Below, piece by piece: positions 31,066 through 38,892 of a DNA stretch of 51,654 nucleotides. Origin of the DNA: JACRIM01 sp964605185 (GTDB taxonomy: Bacteria; Planctomycetota; Phycisphaerae; UBA1845; UTPLA1); NCBI GenBank assembly GCA_964605185.1, contig CAZSBF010000019.1, positions 1 to 51,654 on the forward strand. Direction: 5' to 3'. Below the pieces are notes generated by a model that had not been told where the DNA came from, did no database searches, and worked only from the letters and a program-made list of their open reading frames with translations. The first letter of the stretch is position 1. Every line of letters begins with the position of its first letter. The position numbers and the translations under genes were made by a program.

Positions 31066-32423
31066 GCGGTGACTCGTCGCAGGGCCTCGCGCATCTTGGC
31101 GGTGACATCGCCGATGACATCGGCCTTTACGTCGAGGACCGGCCGCAGGCGGATCGACCGTTCGCCGCAGCGAATGACCAGCAGGCCCGCATCCCAGCAG
31201 GCCTTCCAGAATGCGTTACGCAATTCCGCGTTGGGCAGGCTGAAGGCGAGCATGAGCCCGCGACCGCGCACGCCGGTGATGACCGGCTCTTCGGCGGCGA
31301 GGTTCTGCAGTTGTGCGAGGAAGCGATCGCCCATGACGCGGGCGTTCTCGACGAGGTTCTCACGTTCCACGATGTTCAGGTAATGCGTCGAGCGGACCAT
31401 GTCGGTAAGATTGCCGCCCCAGGTGCTGTTGATGCGGCTGGATTTTCGGAAGACATTCTCAGGGACCTGATCGAACTTCGCGCTCGCCGCCATGATGCCG
31501 CAGACCTGCGCCTTCTTGCCAAACGCGACGACATCGGGCAGCACGTCGAAGTGTTGGAAGCACCAGTTGCGGCCCGTGAGGCCCATGCCGCACTGCACTT
31601 CATCGAAGATCAGGATTATTTCGTTTTGGTCGCAGATGCGCCGCAGCGTCTGGAACCACTCCTTGCGGAAGTGGCGGTCGCCGCCTTCGCCCTGCACCGG
31701 CTCGATGATGATCGAGCAGATGCGATGCGGGCGGGCCTGAATCGCCGCGAGGATTTCAGCCTCGGCCTGCTTTTCATCGGCGATCGCGCGCTCCGTTCGC
31801 TTCGGCTCGGGCAGTTCCGACTCAATCGCCGGGGCGCTGACGCGGGGCCAGTCGTATTTGGCGAAGAACTTCACCTTGTTCGGGTCGGTGTTGGTGAGCG
31901 ACATGGTGTAGCCGGTGCGGCCGTGAAAGGCGTTGCGGAAGTGCAGGACGTCCGTGCCGATCTCCACCGGTTGGAAACCGGTGCCACAACGGCCGGCGGC
32001 AATGTTCTTCTGCACCTTCCAATCCATGGCCGCCTTCAACGCGTTTTCCACGGCGAGCGCGCCGCCTTCAATGAAGAAGAGGCGATCAAGCTGCGGCACG
32101 CCGACGACGCGGGCAAAGGCCTGCACGAAGCGCGCATACTGAAGCGTATACACGTCGGAGTTGGCGACTTTCGTCAGCGCGGCGTCGAGAATATCCTCGC
32201 GCACCTCGGGCTGATCGAAATACGGATGGTTGAATCCGATCGGCATGGAGGCGTAGAAGCTGTACATGTCGATGAATTCGCGATCGCGGGCCGCGTCGTA
32301 AAAGCGGCTGCCGTGGCTGCGGGCGACGTCCACGACCATCTCGAAGCCATCGACGAGGATGTGCTTCTTGAGTTCGACGAGGGCGTCGCGGGCGGAAATA
32401 TCGGTTGAGGCGGTCTTGTTCAT
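31062..32423 (-). CDS. lat: L-lysine 6-aminotransferase
   Basis: A 453-residue class III PLP aminotransferase. The N-terminal LVELKKHILVDGFEMVVD, RFYDAARDREFIDMYSFYA and FFIEGGALAVENALKAAMDW match lysine 6-aminotransferases. The PLP-binding Lys lies in DVVAFGKKAQVCGIMA, and IILIFDEVQCGMGLTG holds the PLP-ring Asp. The enzyme moves the epsilon-amino group of lysine to 2-oxoglutarate, giving alpha-aminoadipate semialdehyde for the ALDH7 gene at 28092. AGGA 7 nt upstream supports the ATG at 32423. A dispersed palindrome (31965-31983) is inserted in frame in a loop (GRCGTGFQPVEIG). The active-site regions are intact. Confidence 0.9.
   Translation of the reverse strand: MNKTASTDISARDALVELKKHILVDGFEMVVDVARSHGSRFYDAARDREFIDMYSFYASMPIGFNHPYFDQPEVREDILDAALTKVANSDVYTLQYARFVQAFARVVGVPQLDRLFFIEGGALAVENALKAAMDWKVQKNIAAGRCGTGFQPVEIGTDVLHFRNAFHGRTGYTMSLTNTDPNKVKFFAKYDWPRVSAPAIESELPEPKRTERAIADEKQAEAEILAAIQARPHRICSIIIEPVQGEGGDRHFRKEWFQTLRRICDQNEIILIFDEVQCGMGLTGRNWCFQHFDVLPDVVAFGKKAQVCGIMAASAKFDQVPENVFRKSSRINSTWGGNLTDMVRSTHYLNIVERENLVENARVMGDRFLAQLQNLAAEEPVITGVRGRGLMLAFSLPNAELRNAFWKACWDAGLLVIRCGERSIRLRPVLDVKADVIGDVTAKMREALRRVTA
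31965..31983. repeat. Palindromic dispersed repeat in frame in lat
   Basis: 8-bp arms CACCGGTT and AACCGGTG flank GGA. The coding strand translates to GTGFQPVEI, the protein form of a dispersed repeat that I recall as common in planctomycete genomes. It lies between the PLP-domain core and the strand before HFRNAFHG. Confidence 0.65.
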
Positions 32424-32809
32424 GTCTGATTCCTTATCGCAAGGCGGAGTATTCTTCGTGTGAATCCGGCGCGTGGTTGACGTCAGAATCGGCGCGCGAA
32501 ACACGCGCGGATCGACAAGGGGAGGAGATTCAATTACGCGGGGTCACACGTTGAAAACGGTGGACATGAAGGCGGAGCAACCGATGGAGCGATTCGGCAG
32601 GCACGGGGTGCCGTCGATCTCGGGTTGAGTGATCGCGAGTTGCTCGATCATGGACCTGCTCCAATTGCACGCTGCAGACATCGGTATTTTAGATATCGGC
32701 CAATCGCCGGTCAAACCGTGGCGGCGGCCGGGCGCGAAAGTCCGCGAAATTATCGCCCGCAGATCGATCCGATCGCCACACGACTCATTACAATCCCGGC
32801 CGGAGTGTT
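32424..32809. other. Divergent intergenic region lat / antiporter
   Basis: About 386 nt between the divergent lat and antiporter genes. An AGGGGAGGAG tract near 32518 resembles a Shine-Dalgarno but no open frame follows it. No clear promoter pair, operator or RNA structure was seen. Confidence 0.35.
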
Positions 32810-34504
32810 ATGGCACAGTTAAGCCATCAAGACGTCGTCTATTTCCTGCTCACCGTGGCGGTGATCCTAGGGGCCGCGCGGCTACTGGGAGAGCTGGCGA
32901 GGCACTTTCGGCAGCCGGCTATTCTTGGCGAATTGGTCGCGGGCATTCTGCTGGGGCCGACGCTCGTGGGGCGATTATTCCCCGATGCCGGGGCGATGCT
33001 CTTTCCTTCGGAAGGGCCGCGGGCCCTTGCGTTCGACGGGCTTCGCACGGTCGCGATCACGCTTTTCATGCTCGTTGCAGGGCTGGAAGTCGACCTCAAC
33101 ACCATCCGCCGACAGGGCCGAACCGCATCGGTGGTCAGCGTGCTGGGGATGGTCTTCCCGTTCGTAACGGGTTTCGCTGCCGGCTGGTTCGCACCCGGAC
33201 TGCTCGGCAAGGAGCCGCACGGCGACCACTTCATCTTCGCCGCGTTTATCGCCACGGCCATGTCCATCTCGGCATTGCCCGTGATCGCGCGGACGCTGAT
33301 GGATCTGAATCTCTATCGCAGCGACATGGGAATGATCGTCATCGCTGCGGCGATCTTTAATGACCTCGTCGGCTGGCTGGTCTTTGCCGTGTTGCTCGGC
33401 TCCCTGGAGAACGCGGTGGGCGCCGTTCACGGGCCGGCGTCGACGATTTGGATGACGCTGGCCTACGTGCTGTTCATGCTGACGGTCGGCCGCGCGATGA
33501 TTCACCGCGGCCTGCCGTGGGTGCATGCGCACACGAGTTGGCCGGGCGGATTCCTGGGTCTGGCATTTGTTTTGGCGCTGATCGGCGCGGCGTGCACGAC
33601 GTGGATCGGAATCCATCCGATCTTCGGCTCGTTCCTCGTCGGCATCGCGCTGGGCGATTCGTCGCACGTGCGCGAGCACACGAAAAAAGTCATCAGCCAG
33701 TTCGTCTCGTTTTTCTTTGCCCCGCTGTTCTTTGCGAGCATCGGGCTTCGCGTGGATTTCGTCGCGTCGTTCGATCTGACCATCGTCTCTGCGGTCATGG
33801 TGATTGCTGTCATCGGAAAGGTGCTGGGCTGCGGGCTTGGCGCGCGATGGGCCGGCATCGCTCGGCGCGAGGCGTGGAGCATCGGCTTCTGTCTGAACGC
33901 CCGCGGGGCGATGGAGATCATCGTCGGCCTGATCGCCTTGCAGGCCGGGCTCATCGGGCGAAGGCTTTTTGTTGCCCTCGTTGTGATGGCGCTGGTGACG
34001 TCGGCCCTTAGCGGGCCGCTGGTCACGCGCATCCTGCGCAAACAACGACAACGCCGGCTCGTCGAATTCCTTTCGCCGCGATCGTTCATCAATCCCTTGC
34101 GCGCCGCGGACCGCTACGAGGCTATTCAACAACTTTGCACCGCGGCCGCTGTTTCGGCGAAGGTGGATGCCCGAACAATTGAAGAGGCCGTCTGGACGCG
34201 CGAGAAGATGATGCCCACCGGCATGGGCAAGGGCGTGGCCGTGCCCCATGCGCGGATCGAGGGACTTGCCGGCCCAATCGTTGCCGTCGGCCTGTCGCGC
34301 GGCGGCGTGGATTTCGACGCACCCGACGGCCAGCCCGCGAATGTGATCTGCCTCATTCTCACGCCGAAGGAAGACGACGGCGCGCAATTGTCCCTGCTCG
34401 CCGACGTGGCGCGCACCTTCGGCCCGGAGCATGTGCGCGGGCAGGTCATGCAAGTAGGCGGATACACCGACTTCCTCGCTGTATTGAATACGCAGGCGAC
34501 ATGA
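32810..34504 (+). CDS. CPA2-type cation/proton antiporter fused to a PTS EIIA domain
   Basis: A 564-residue protein. Residues 1-400 have about 12 TM helices of the KefB/NapA type, with QPAILGELVAGILLGPTLVG, LFMLVAGLEVDL and the acidic ion-site region IFNDLVGWLVF. From about residue 420 a cytoplasmic PtsN/EIIA-Ntr-like domain follows, with EAVWTREKMMPTGMGKGVAVPHARIEG; His480 is the phosphorylation site. The antiporter exchanges Na+ or K+ for H+; the EIIA part could gate it in response to phosphate flow from PEP. GGAG at 32802-32805 sets the ATG. No KTN/TrkA domain is present. The fusion is known in some lineages but is not universal. Confidence 0.88.
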   Translation: MAQLSHQDVVYFLLTVAVILGAARLLGELARHFRQPAILGELVAGILLGPTLVGRLFPDAGAMLFPSEGPRALAFDGLRTVAITLFMLVAGLEVDLNTIRRQGRTASVVSVLGMVFPFVTGFAAGWFAPGLLGKEPHGDHFIFAAFIATAMSISALPVIARTLMDLNLYRSDMGMIVIAAAIFNDLVGWLVFAVLLGSLENAVGAVHGPASTIWMTLAYVLFMLTVGRAMIHRGLPWVHAHTSWPGGFLGLAFVLALIGAACTTWIGIHPIFGSFLVGIALGDSSHVREHTKKVISQFVSFFFAPLFFASIGLRVDFVASFDLTIVSAVMVIAVIGKVLGCGLGARWAGIARREAWSIGFCLNARGAMEIIVGLIALQAGLIGRRLFVALVVMALVTSALSGPLVTRILRKQRQRRLVEFLSPRSFINPLRAADRYEAIQQLCTAAAVSAKVDARTIEEAVWTREKMMPTGMGKGVAVPHARIEGLAGPIVAVGLSRGGVDFDAPDGQPANVICLILTPKEDDGAQLSLLADVARTFGPEHVRGQVMQVGGYTDFLAVLNTQAT

Positions 34505-34524
34505 TCGCGATTTCGGGAATTCTC

Positions 34525-34553
34525 TTGACAGACGGCCCATAATGTGGTATGCT
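34525..34553 (+). promoter_or_regulatory. Sigma70-type promoter for the PEP-CTERM gene
   Basis: TTGACA (34525-34530), exactly 17 nt spacer, TATGCT (34548-34553). It begins 20 nt after the antiporter stop and would give a leader of about 165 nt before the PEP-CTERM start. A perfect -35 and optimal spacing make it one of the clearest promoters in the window. Confidence 0.75.
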
Positions 34554-34686
34554 TCGTGGTAATGAGACGGGGGGCTCGTTTTAGGAGGTAGGGCCGGTGA
34601 GCATAGGGCTATCCGAATCATCAGCGCCGCAAGCCGCAAGGCCTTTTAGCGCGCCCTCGGCTTTTTCGCACGTATATAATCTCTAT

Positions 34687-34713
34687 CAGCTGCCACGCAA
34701 CACTCGGCAGCTG
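34687..34713 (+). promoter_or_regulatory. Leader hairpin directly before the PEP-CTERM ribosome site
   Basis: A perfect 8-bp stem, CAGCTGCC - 11 nt - GGCAGCTG, ends one base before the GGGAGG Shine-Dalgarno (34714-34719) of the PEP-CTERM gene. It could stabilise the mRNA, keep the ribosome site open, or be part of a switch. An additional weak stem with a T-run (AGCCG ... CGGCTTTTT near 34632-34667) lies further upstream, so attenuation is possible. Confidence 0.55.
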
Positions 34714-34725
34714 GGGAGGTTACGA

Positions 34726-35406
34726 ATGAAAACAGCGTATTCCACGATTCTGGTTTGCACGACGTTTTTCGCATTAAACCAAGCTGCGCACGCTGGAATC
34801 ATTGTCGACCATCAGCCTCATCCATTTGGGGGAGGGGCGTCGGATACGTTGTTTACAACGAGCTTTGGCCAGCCGATTTGGCAATGGCACGCGGATGATT
34901 TTGTCTGGACTACGAATGAACAATTGACCCACGTAAACTTTTGGGGATTCTACAACGCGGACAATCCGCCCATCACCGAGTCATTTCGATTACGGTTTTA
35001 TTCGCCACGAGTCTCGGATGGACTTCCCGGCGAAGTGGTTCATGAAGAGACGATTCAGAATCCCATGCGGACGTGGACGGGGCGCCATATCGCAGTTGGG
35101 GTTGCACCGCGCGAGTATCTGTTTGAGACAACGCTCGCTGCTTCAGTGACTCTAATTAACGATAGCAGATACTGGCTGGAAGTGGTGCAAGTTGGTGACG
35201 TTACGACACATTTTCGATGGGAAACGTCGGTAGATGGAAATGGTGTCTATGCATATGACAACCCGCTAGGTACTGGCTGGCGAGTGGCTCACGGACAAGG
35301 TGACCATGCGTTTCAACTAATCTCTCCTGAGCCGACATCGGCAGCGTTGTTTGTTGTTTCGTTTTCATTACTCATTGCGAAGCGTTCACGGAGGACTTCC
35401 GTATGA
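34726..35406 (+). CDS. Exported PEP-CTERM protein
   Basis: A 226-residue protein with a signal peptide (STILVCTTFFALNQAAHA). The middle is a beta-rich, aromatic domain (WQWHADDFVWTTNEQLTHVN, ESFRLRFYSP) of no family I can name. The C-terminus is a PEP-CTERM sorting signal: SPEPTSAALFVVSFSLLI then KRSRR, that is PEP motif, hydrophobic helix and basic tail. Exosortases cleave this signal; one is encoded at 1-949. GGAGG lies 6 nt before the ATG. Transcription probably starts from the promoter at 34525. The protein is most likely exported to the cell surface or matrix. Confidence 0.85.
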   Translation: MKTAYSTILVCTTFFALNQAAHAGIIVDHQPHPFGGGASDTLFTTSFGQPIWQWHADDFVWTTNEQLTHVNFWGFYNADNPPITESFRLRFYSPRVSDGLPGEVVHEETIQNPMRTWTGRHIAVGVAPREYLFETTLAASVTLINDSRYWLEVVQVGDVTTHFRWETSVDGNGVYAYDNPLGTGWRVAHGQGDHAFQLISPEPTSAALFVVSFSLLIAKRSRRTSV

Positions 35407-35477
35407 TATACGATCGCGCTCTTATCTTGTAATCATTGTTTGATTCTCGAAGTCATTTCGATTGAAAGGAGCTTCTC

Positions 35478-38267
35478 ATGAACTCTGCCGGAGATTCCGC
35501 GCGCACATTTCTACTCATCCTCGTCGCATCGTTCACACTGCTATTTGGAACTGCACTGGCCAAGTGTCCGCCGGGTTCGCTGCAAGATGCCTTTGTTGGC
35601 GTTCACGTCGCCGGAACGACCCAACCCTCGGACGACGCGTACAACCCCAGCCTCGCTGTCACCTATGACGGCCTAATTCTCATCGCCTTTGAAGGTTTGG
35701 ACACATCCCAGACGCCCGATCGTCGCGAGATCATGGCGGCGGTGTTCTCGTCGGCCGGAGTGCTTCAAGGGAGTGTGATTCCGCTGACTGCCTTTGACGA
35801 TGACCCTGATCTATCTGCTCTCGGGCAGCTGAAATCCGACCCGACCGTGGCCATCGACGGTAGTATCGCTTCGGTGGCCTTCCTTGGGGTGCTGGACAAA
35901 GGATATTACGCCACGGGCTTTTGTGATTTCGAAACGCCCTGCGAGGCTCTGTATTGCAACACAGCATCGTGCGAATTTGAAGAGATTTTCTGCACGTTCG
36001 AAACGTCCAAGTGTCGCTATCCCGTGGACTCTGTCTATACCTTGGCCAGCCAGTTCACAGTCGGCACGACGCCAAATGCGATCACGGTCCCGATTGTGCT
36101 GGGGCGTCGACTCGTGAACCGAAGCCCGTCAGCCTCTCGGTCGACGTTCAGCGGCACGCGCCTGGCATGGGCCAATTCCGGCAGCTGCGGCGTCGATGCC
36201 CCATTCGGATGGATGACCGGAATCGACTGGGATAATGGCAATCCGATTCGCGGTTGTATGCCCTATGCATGTGACAACAACTCAACCGCGCCGTGTGCTT
36301 ACGATGTCGCTGACCTTCAGCCATGCATTGCGCAACGCAGTGACGGGTACTCCGTCGTGGCATGGGCTGATCCAGAGGTTCCTGGTGACGTTGACTCCAA
36401 TATGAATATTCAACTTCGTCTTCTCGATCCAAACGGCACAACCAGAGATCAATTCTGGGTTAATGACACAGGCACTGGCATTATTGAGCCTGATCCCAGC
36501 AGTCAAGTATCGCCCGCAGTGGCCATTGACGATTCAGAATTCGCAAATGGTCCAAGCAACGTCGTCGTGACATGGGTTGGTCCCCCTCCGCCAGGCGTAC
36601 CCTGCTTTACTTGTCCTACCATTTACGCCCGCCGATTTGTAGTCGAGTTGGGCAACAATCCGCCGACGACTGCGTACCTCCGCGACCCGAACCCCGCTGC
36701 AGGCGAGGGAATCAAAAATGACTTTATTGTAAACAATCAGGTTGGCACAGTACCAGCGGATTATTCGTACACCAGCCCAACAGTTGCTCTTTCCGCCGAG
36801 ACCGGACATCGCGGCCGCTTTATCATCGCCTGGAACTCGCAAGCCCCTCCCAGCTTCTCCGGCGATGAAATCCACGGCCAGTACTTCGACACCGACGGTC
36901 GGCCGATGGGCTGCGAATTTCGCATGACGAAAAACTTCTCAAATTCTAAGAGCCGCATTCTCTCTGCGAGTGCCCGTCATACCGTGGCGTACTCGCCCAA
37001 CGGAGATGTCGCCCTTGCTTACACTAAAAAAGACGTCAACAGTGAAACCAACAAAGAAGTCTGGCTAACAATCATCCCGGATGGCACGGCCGATACGCTC
37101 GATGCCAGCGTCGCCTGCTGCAAAGGCGACGTGAACTTTGACGGCCTCGTCAACGGGCGAGACATCTTCGACGGCCCCGAGAATGTCTCGTTCAAGATCC
37201 TGCTGTTTCTTGAGAATCCACAAGTCCTCAACATCGTCCAACTCTGCCCGGCGGATACCGATTCAAACGGAGTGTTGGATGTGGACGACATAGCCCCCTT
37301 CGTGACGCTGTTGCTGGAAGGGGCGGAATGCGGCGGAAGCCCCTCGCGCGGAATCGCCGACTGCAATGCCAATGGCATTCCCGACGCCAACGACATCGCC
37401 GATGGTACAAGTCAGGACTGCACCCACAACTTCATCCCCGACGAGTGCGACATCAACGTCGAAGACCCTGACGGCAATGAACTCGTTTCGCCTGACGTGG
37501 ACGAAAACGACGTGCCGGATGAATGCCAGCCCGATTGCAATGTCAACTCGCGGCCTGACAGTGCTGACATCGCCTGTGGTGGCGGCAACACCTGCGGCGC
37601 CATCGCCGGAAGCTATGACGCCAACAGCAACGACATCCCCGATGAATGTGAAAAGGATTGTAACGAGAACGGCCGACCGGATGATCTCGACATCACCTGC
37701 GGCGGCGGCAACACCTGCAACAGCCTCGCGGGTAGTTACGACTGCAACGCCGACGGCACGCCCGACGAATGCGAAGCCGACTGTAACGAAAACGGCGTGC
37801 CCGATGATTGCGATATCGATCCGCTCGACCCGGACGGCAACGAGGAAGTCAGCGACGATTGCAACGACGACGGTATGCCGGATGAATGTAACATGGCCTT
37901 GCCGCCGCCGTATGGAAGTTTCGACTGCAACGAAAACGGCGCGCTCGATGAGTGCGATATCGCCTCGGAGTACAGCGAGGACGCAAACGAGAACGGCGTG
38001 CCGGATGAGTGTGAGGAGGAAGAACTACGCGCCGCGCCGAACGGTGGTCTGCGCATGGGTCATGCGGATTCGAAGGCTCTCGCGGATGGAGACGGCGAGA
38101 CGCCGGGCGTTTCCACGATGATTCAAGGCCCGAGCGAGGAGACGTGGGAGGCATTCTACGAGTGGAGTTTCTCGCAGTGCTGGGGTCTCGATTGTGAAGC
38201 CACCACCGGCGAGCAGTTCCAAGCCTACGTGAACAAACTCACGGAACTGGGAATGACCATGCCGTGA
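35478..38267 (+). CDS. Large secreted protein with dockerin-like and D-x-N-x-N-G repeats
   Basis: A 929-residue exported protein (signal FLLILVASFTLLFGTALA). The first about 540 residues have a repetitive beta-rich organisation with many Cys (CDFETPCEALYCNTASCEFE). A dockerin-like pair follows: KGDVNFDGLVNGRDIF and ADTDSNGVLDVDDIAPFVTLL. About 230 residues of calcium-binding repeats come next (DCNANGIPDANDIADG, DCNENGRPDDLDITCGG, DCNENGVPDDCDIDP), with spaced Asp/Asn typical of EF-hand-like loops. A short charged tail ends it. AAAGGAG lies before the ATG. It follows the PEP-CTERM gene by 71 nt, so the two may share a transcript. Likely role: surface adhesion or matrix protein with calcium-dependent stability. 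Confidence 0.85.
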   Translation: MNSAGDSARTFLLILVASFTLLFGTALAKCPPGSLQDAFVGVHVAGTTQPSDDAYNPSLAVTYDGLILIAFEGLDTSQTPDRREIMAAVFSSAGVLQGSVIPLTAFDDDPDLSALGQLKSDPTVAIDGSIASVAFLGVLDKGYYATGFCDFETPCEALYCNTASCEFEEIFCTFETSKCRYPVDSVYTLASQFTVGTTPNAITVPIVLGRRLVNRSPSASRSTFSGTRLAWANSGSCGVDAPFGWMTGIDWDNGNPIRGCMPYACDNNSTAPCAYDVADLQPCIAQRSDGYSVVAWADPEVPGDVDSNMNIQLRLLDPNGTTRDQFWVNDTGTGIIEPDPSSQVSPAVAIDDSEFANGPSNVVVTWVGPPPPGVPCFTCPTIYARRFVVELGNNPPTTAYLRDPNPAAGEGIKNDFIVNNQVGTVPADYSYTSPTVALSAETGHRGRFIIAWNSQAPPSFSGDEIHGQYFDTDGRPMGCEFRMTKNFSNSKSRILSASARHTVAYSPNGDVALAYTKKDVNSETNKEVWLTIIPDGTADTLDASVACCKGDVNFDGLVNGRDIFDGPENVSFKILLFLENPQVLNIVQLCPADTDSNGVLDVDDIAPFVTLLLEGAECGGSPSRGIADCNANGIPDANDIADGTSQDCTHNFIPDECDINVEDPDGNELVSPDVDENDVPDECQPDCNVNSRPDSADIACGGGNTCGAIAGSYDANSNDIPDECEKDCNENGRPDDLDITCGGGNTCNSLAGSYDCNADGTPDECEADCNENGVPDDCDIDPLDPDGNEEVSDDCNDDGMPDECNMALPPPYGSFDCNENGALDECDIASEYSEDANENGVPDECEEEELRAAPNGGLRMGHADSKALADGDGETPGVSTMIQGPSEETWEAFYEWSFSQCWGLDCEATTGEQFQAYVNKLTELGMTMP

Positions 38268-38294
38268 CCCTCAAATCTGCCTGATTGATGCCCA

Positions 38295-38330
38295 ACCGGC
38301 GCGGGACTGCCCACCGCGCCGGTTTTTTTT
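38295..38330 (+). terminator. Rho-independent terminator of the large secreted-protein gene
   Basis: A perfect 10-bp stem, ACCGGCGCGG - 9 nt - CCGCGCCGGT, is followed by a run of eight T (38323-38330), 28 nt after the stop at 38267. A related palindrome without a T-run recurs at 38864-38890. Confidence 0.9.
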
Positions 38331-38394
38331 CTTAGCCCAACCAGCGCCCGGCCCGGGATTTACGACCCACCGGAAAAATAATCAGAAAATCTCC

Positions 38395-38483
38395 TTGCCC
38401 CCGCCAATCCACACACTATATTAGTTAGGTATATGTTAGTATTCGCTCGGCCGAATGAAAGGAGGCCCCGCATGATCCGCGCC
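38395..38483 (+). promoter_or_regulatory. Promoter-leader block B (shared with block A at 25 kb)
   Basis: TTGCCC, 16 nt, TATATT within the core ACTATATTAGTTAGGTAT (38415-38432), then 28 nt, GGAGG (38461-38465), CCCCGC, ATG (38472), then ATCCGCGCC. The core, gap and start context equal those of block A apart from a few substitutions. A different function for a conserved core of this kind would be an operator or a mobile-element end. Confidence 0.6.
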
Positions 38484-38863
38484 TGTGAATGTGCCAGCCG
38501 TTGCTCAGCAACTATTTCTTCCCCTTGGACCCTCAGTCGTATGCCGGGAAACGCCAGCAAACGCCAGCTGTTTTTCAATCCACACGCCAAATTGCCGCAA
38601 TTACAAACTACCCCCGCGTCGCGCAGCCACCACCCTCCTTACCCTGGTCCCCCAGTCCCCCGATCCCCGGCACCGTGTCAGTTTGTGTCACTTTATGTCA
38701 GTTCTTTTTTTCTTCCGCACCGACGACCGGTCCCACAACGGTTCAGCCCGGCGCAAATCCACGCAAACGGTTTGTGCGTTTTTGTGGCCCCCAACCCGGT
38801 TTTAGCGGTTTTTTGCGGGGACACTTTTTTTCAAAGCTCCCGTCTCGAATACCAATCGTCACT

Positions 38864-38890
38864 CCGGCGCGGGAAAGCCCGCCGCGCCGG
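38864..38890. repeat. Second copy of the CCGGCGCGG palindrome
   Basis: The 9-bp arms CCGGCGCGG and CCGCGCCGG lie around a 9-nt loop, 3 nt beyond the end of the AsmA-like gene. Sequence and orientation parallel the terminator palindrome at 38295-38323. There is no T-run on either side, so terminator function here is doubtful. Confidence 0.6.
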
Positions 38891-38892
38891 TG

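Larger units (their letters stand above)
38331..38892. other. Gene-poor island with promoter-leader block B
   Basis: About 560 nt between convergent genes. It holds a promoter-like pair (TTGCCC at 38395-38400, TATATT at 38417-38422) and a leader identical in layout to the one at 25 kb. Three 10-nt near-repeats (GTGTCAGTTT, GTGTCACTTT, ATGTCAGTTC; 38675-38704) precede a T-run, and a palindrome ends the island. An open frame from 38472 (MIRACECASRCSAT) has a perfect GGAGG but runs over the next gene and looks random, so no gene is called. Confidence 0.45.

Noticed and set aside
32629..33360. Frame overlapping the antiporter start
   Set aside because: Out of frame with the antiporter and without any family; the antiporter start has its own GGAG.
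32975..34639. Minus-strand 554-residue frame
   Set aside because: Antisense of the antiporter; composition (Arg/Asp/His) is not protein-like.
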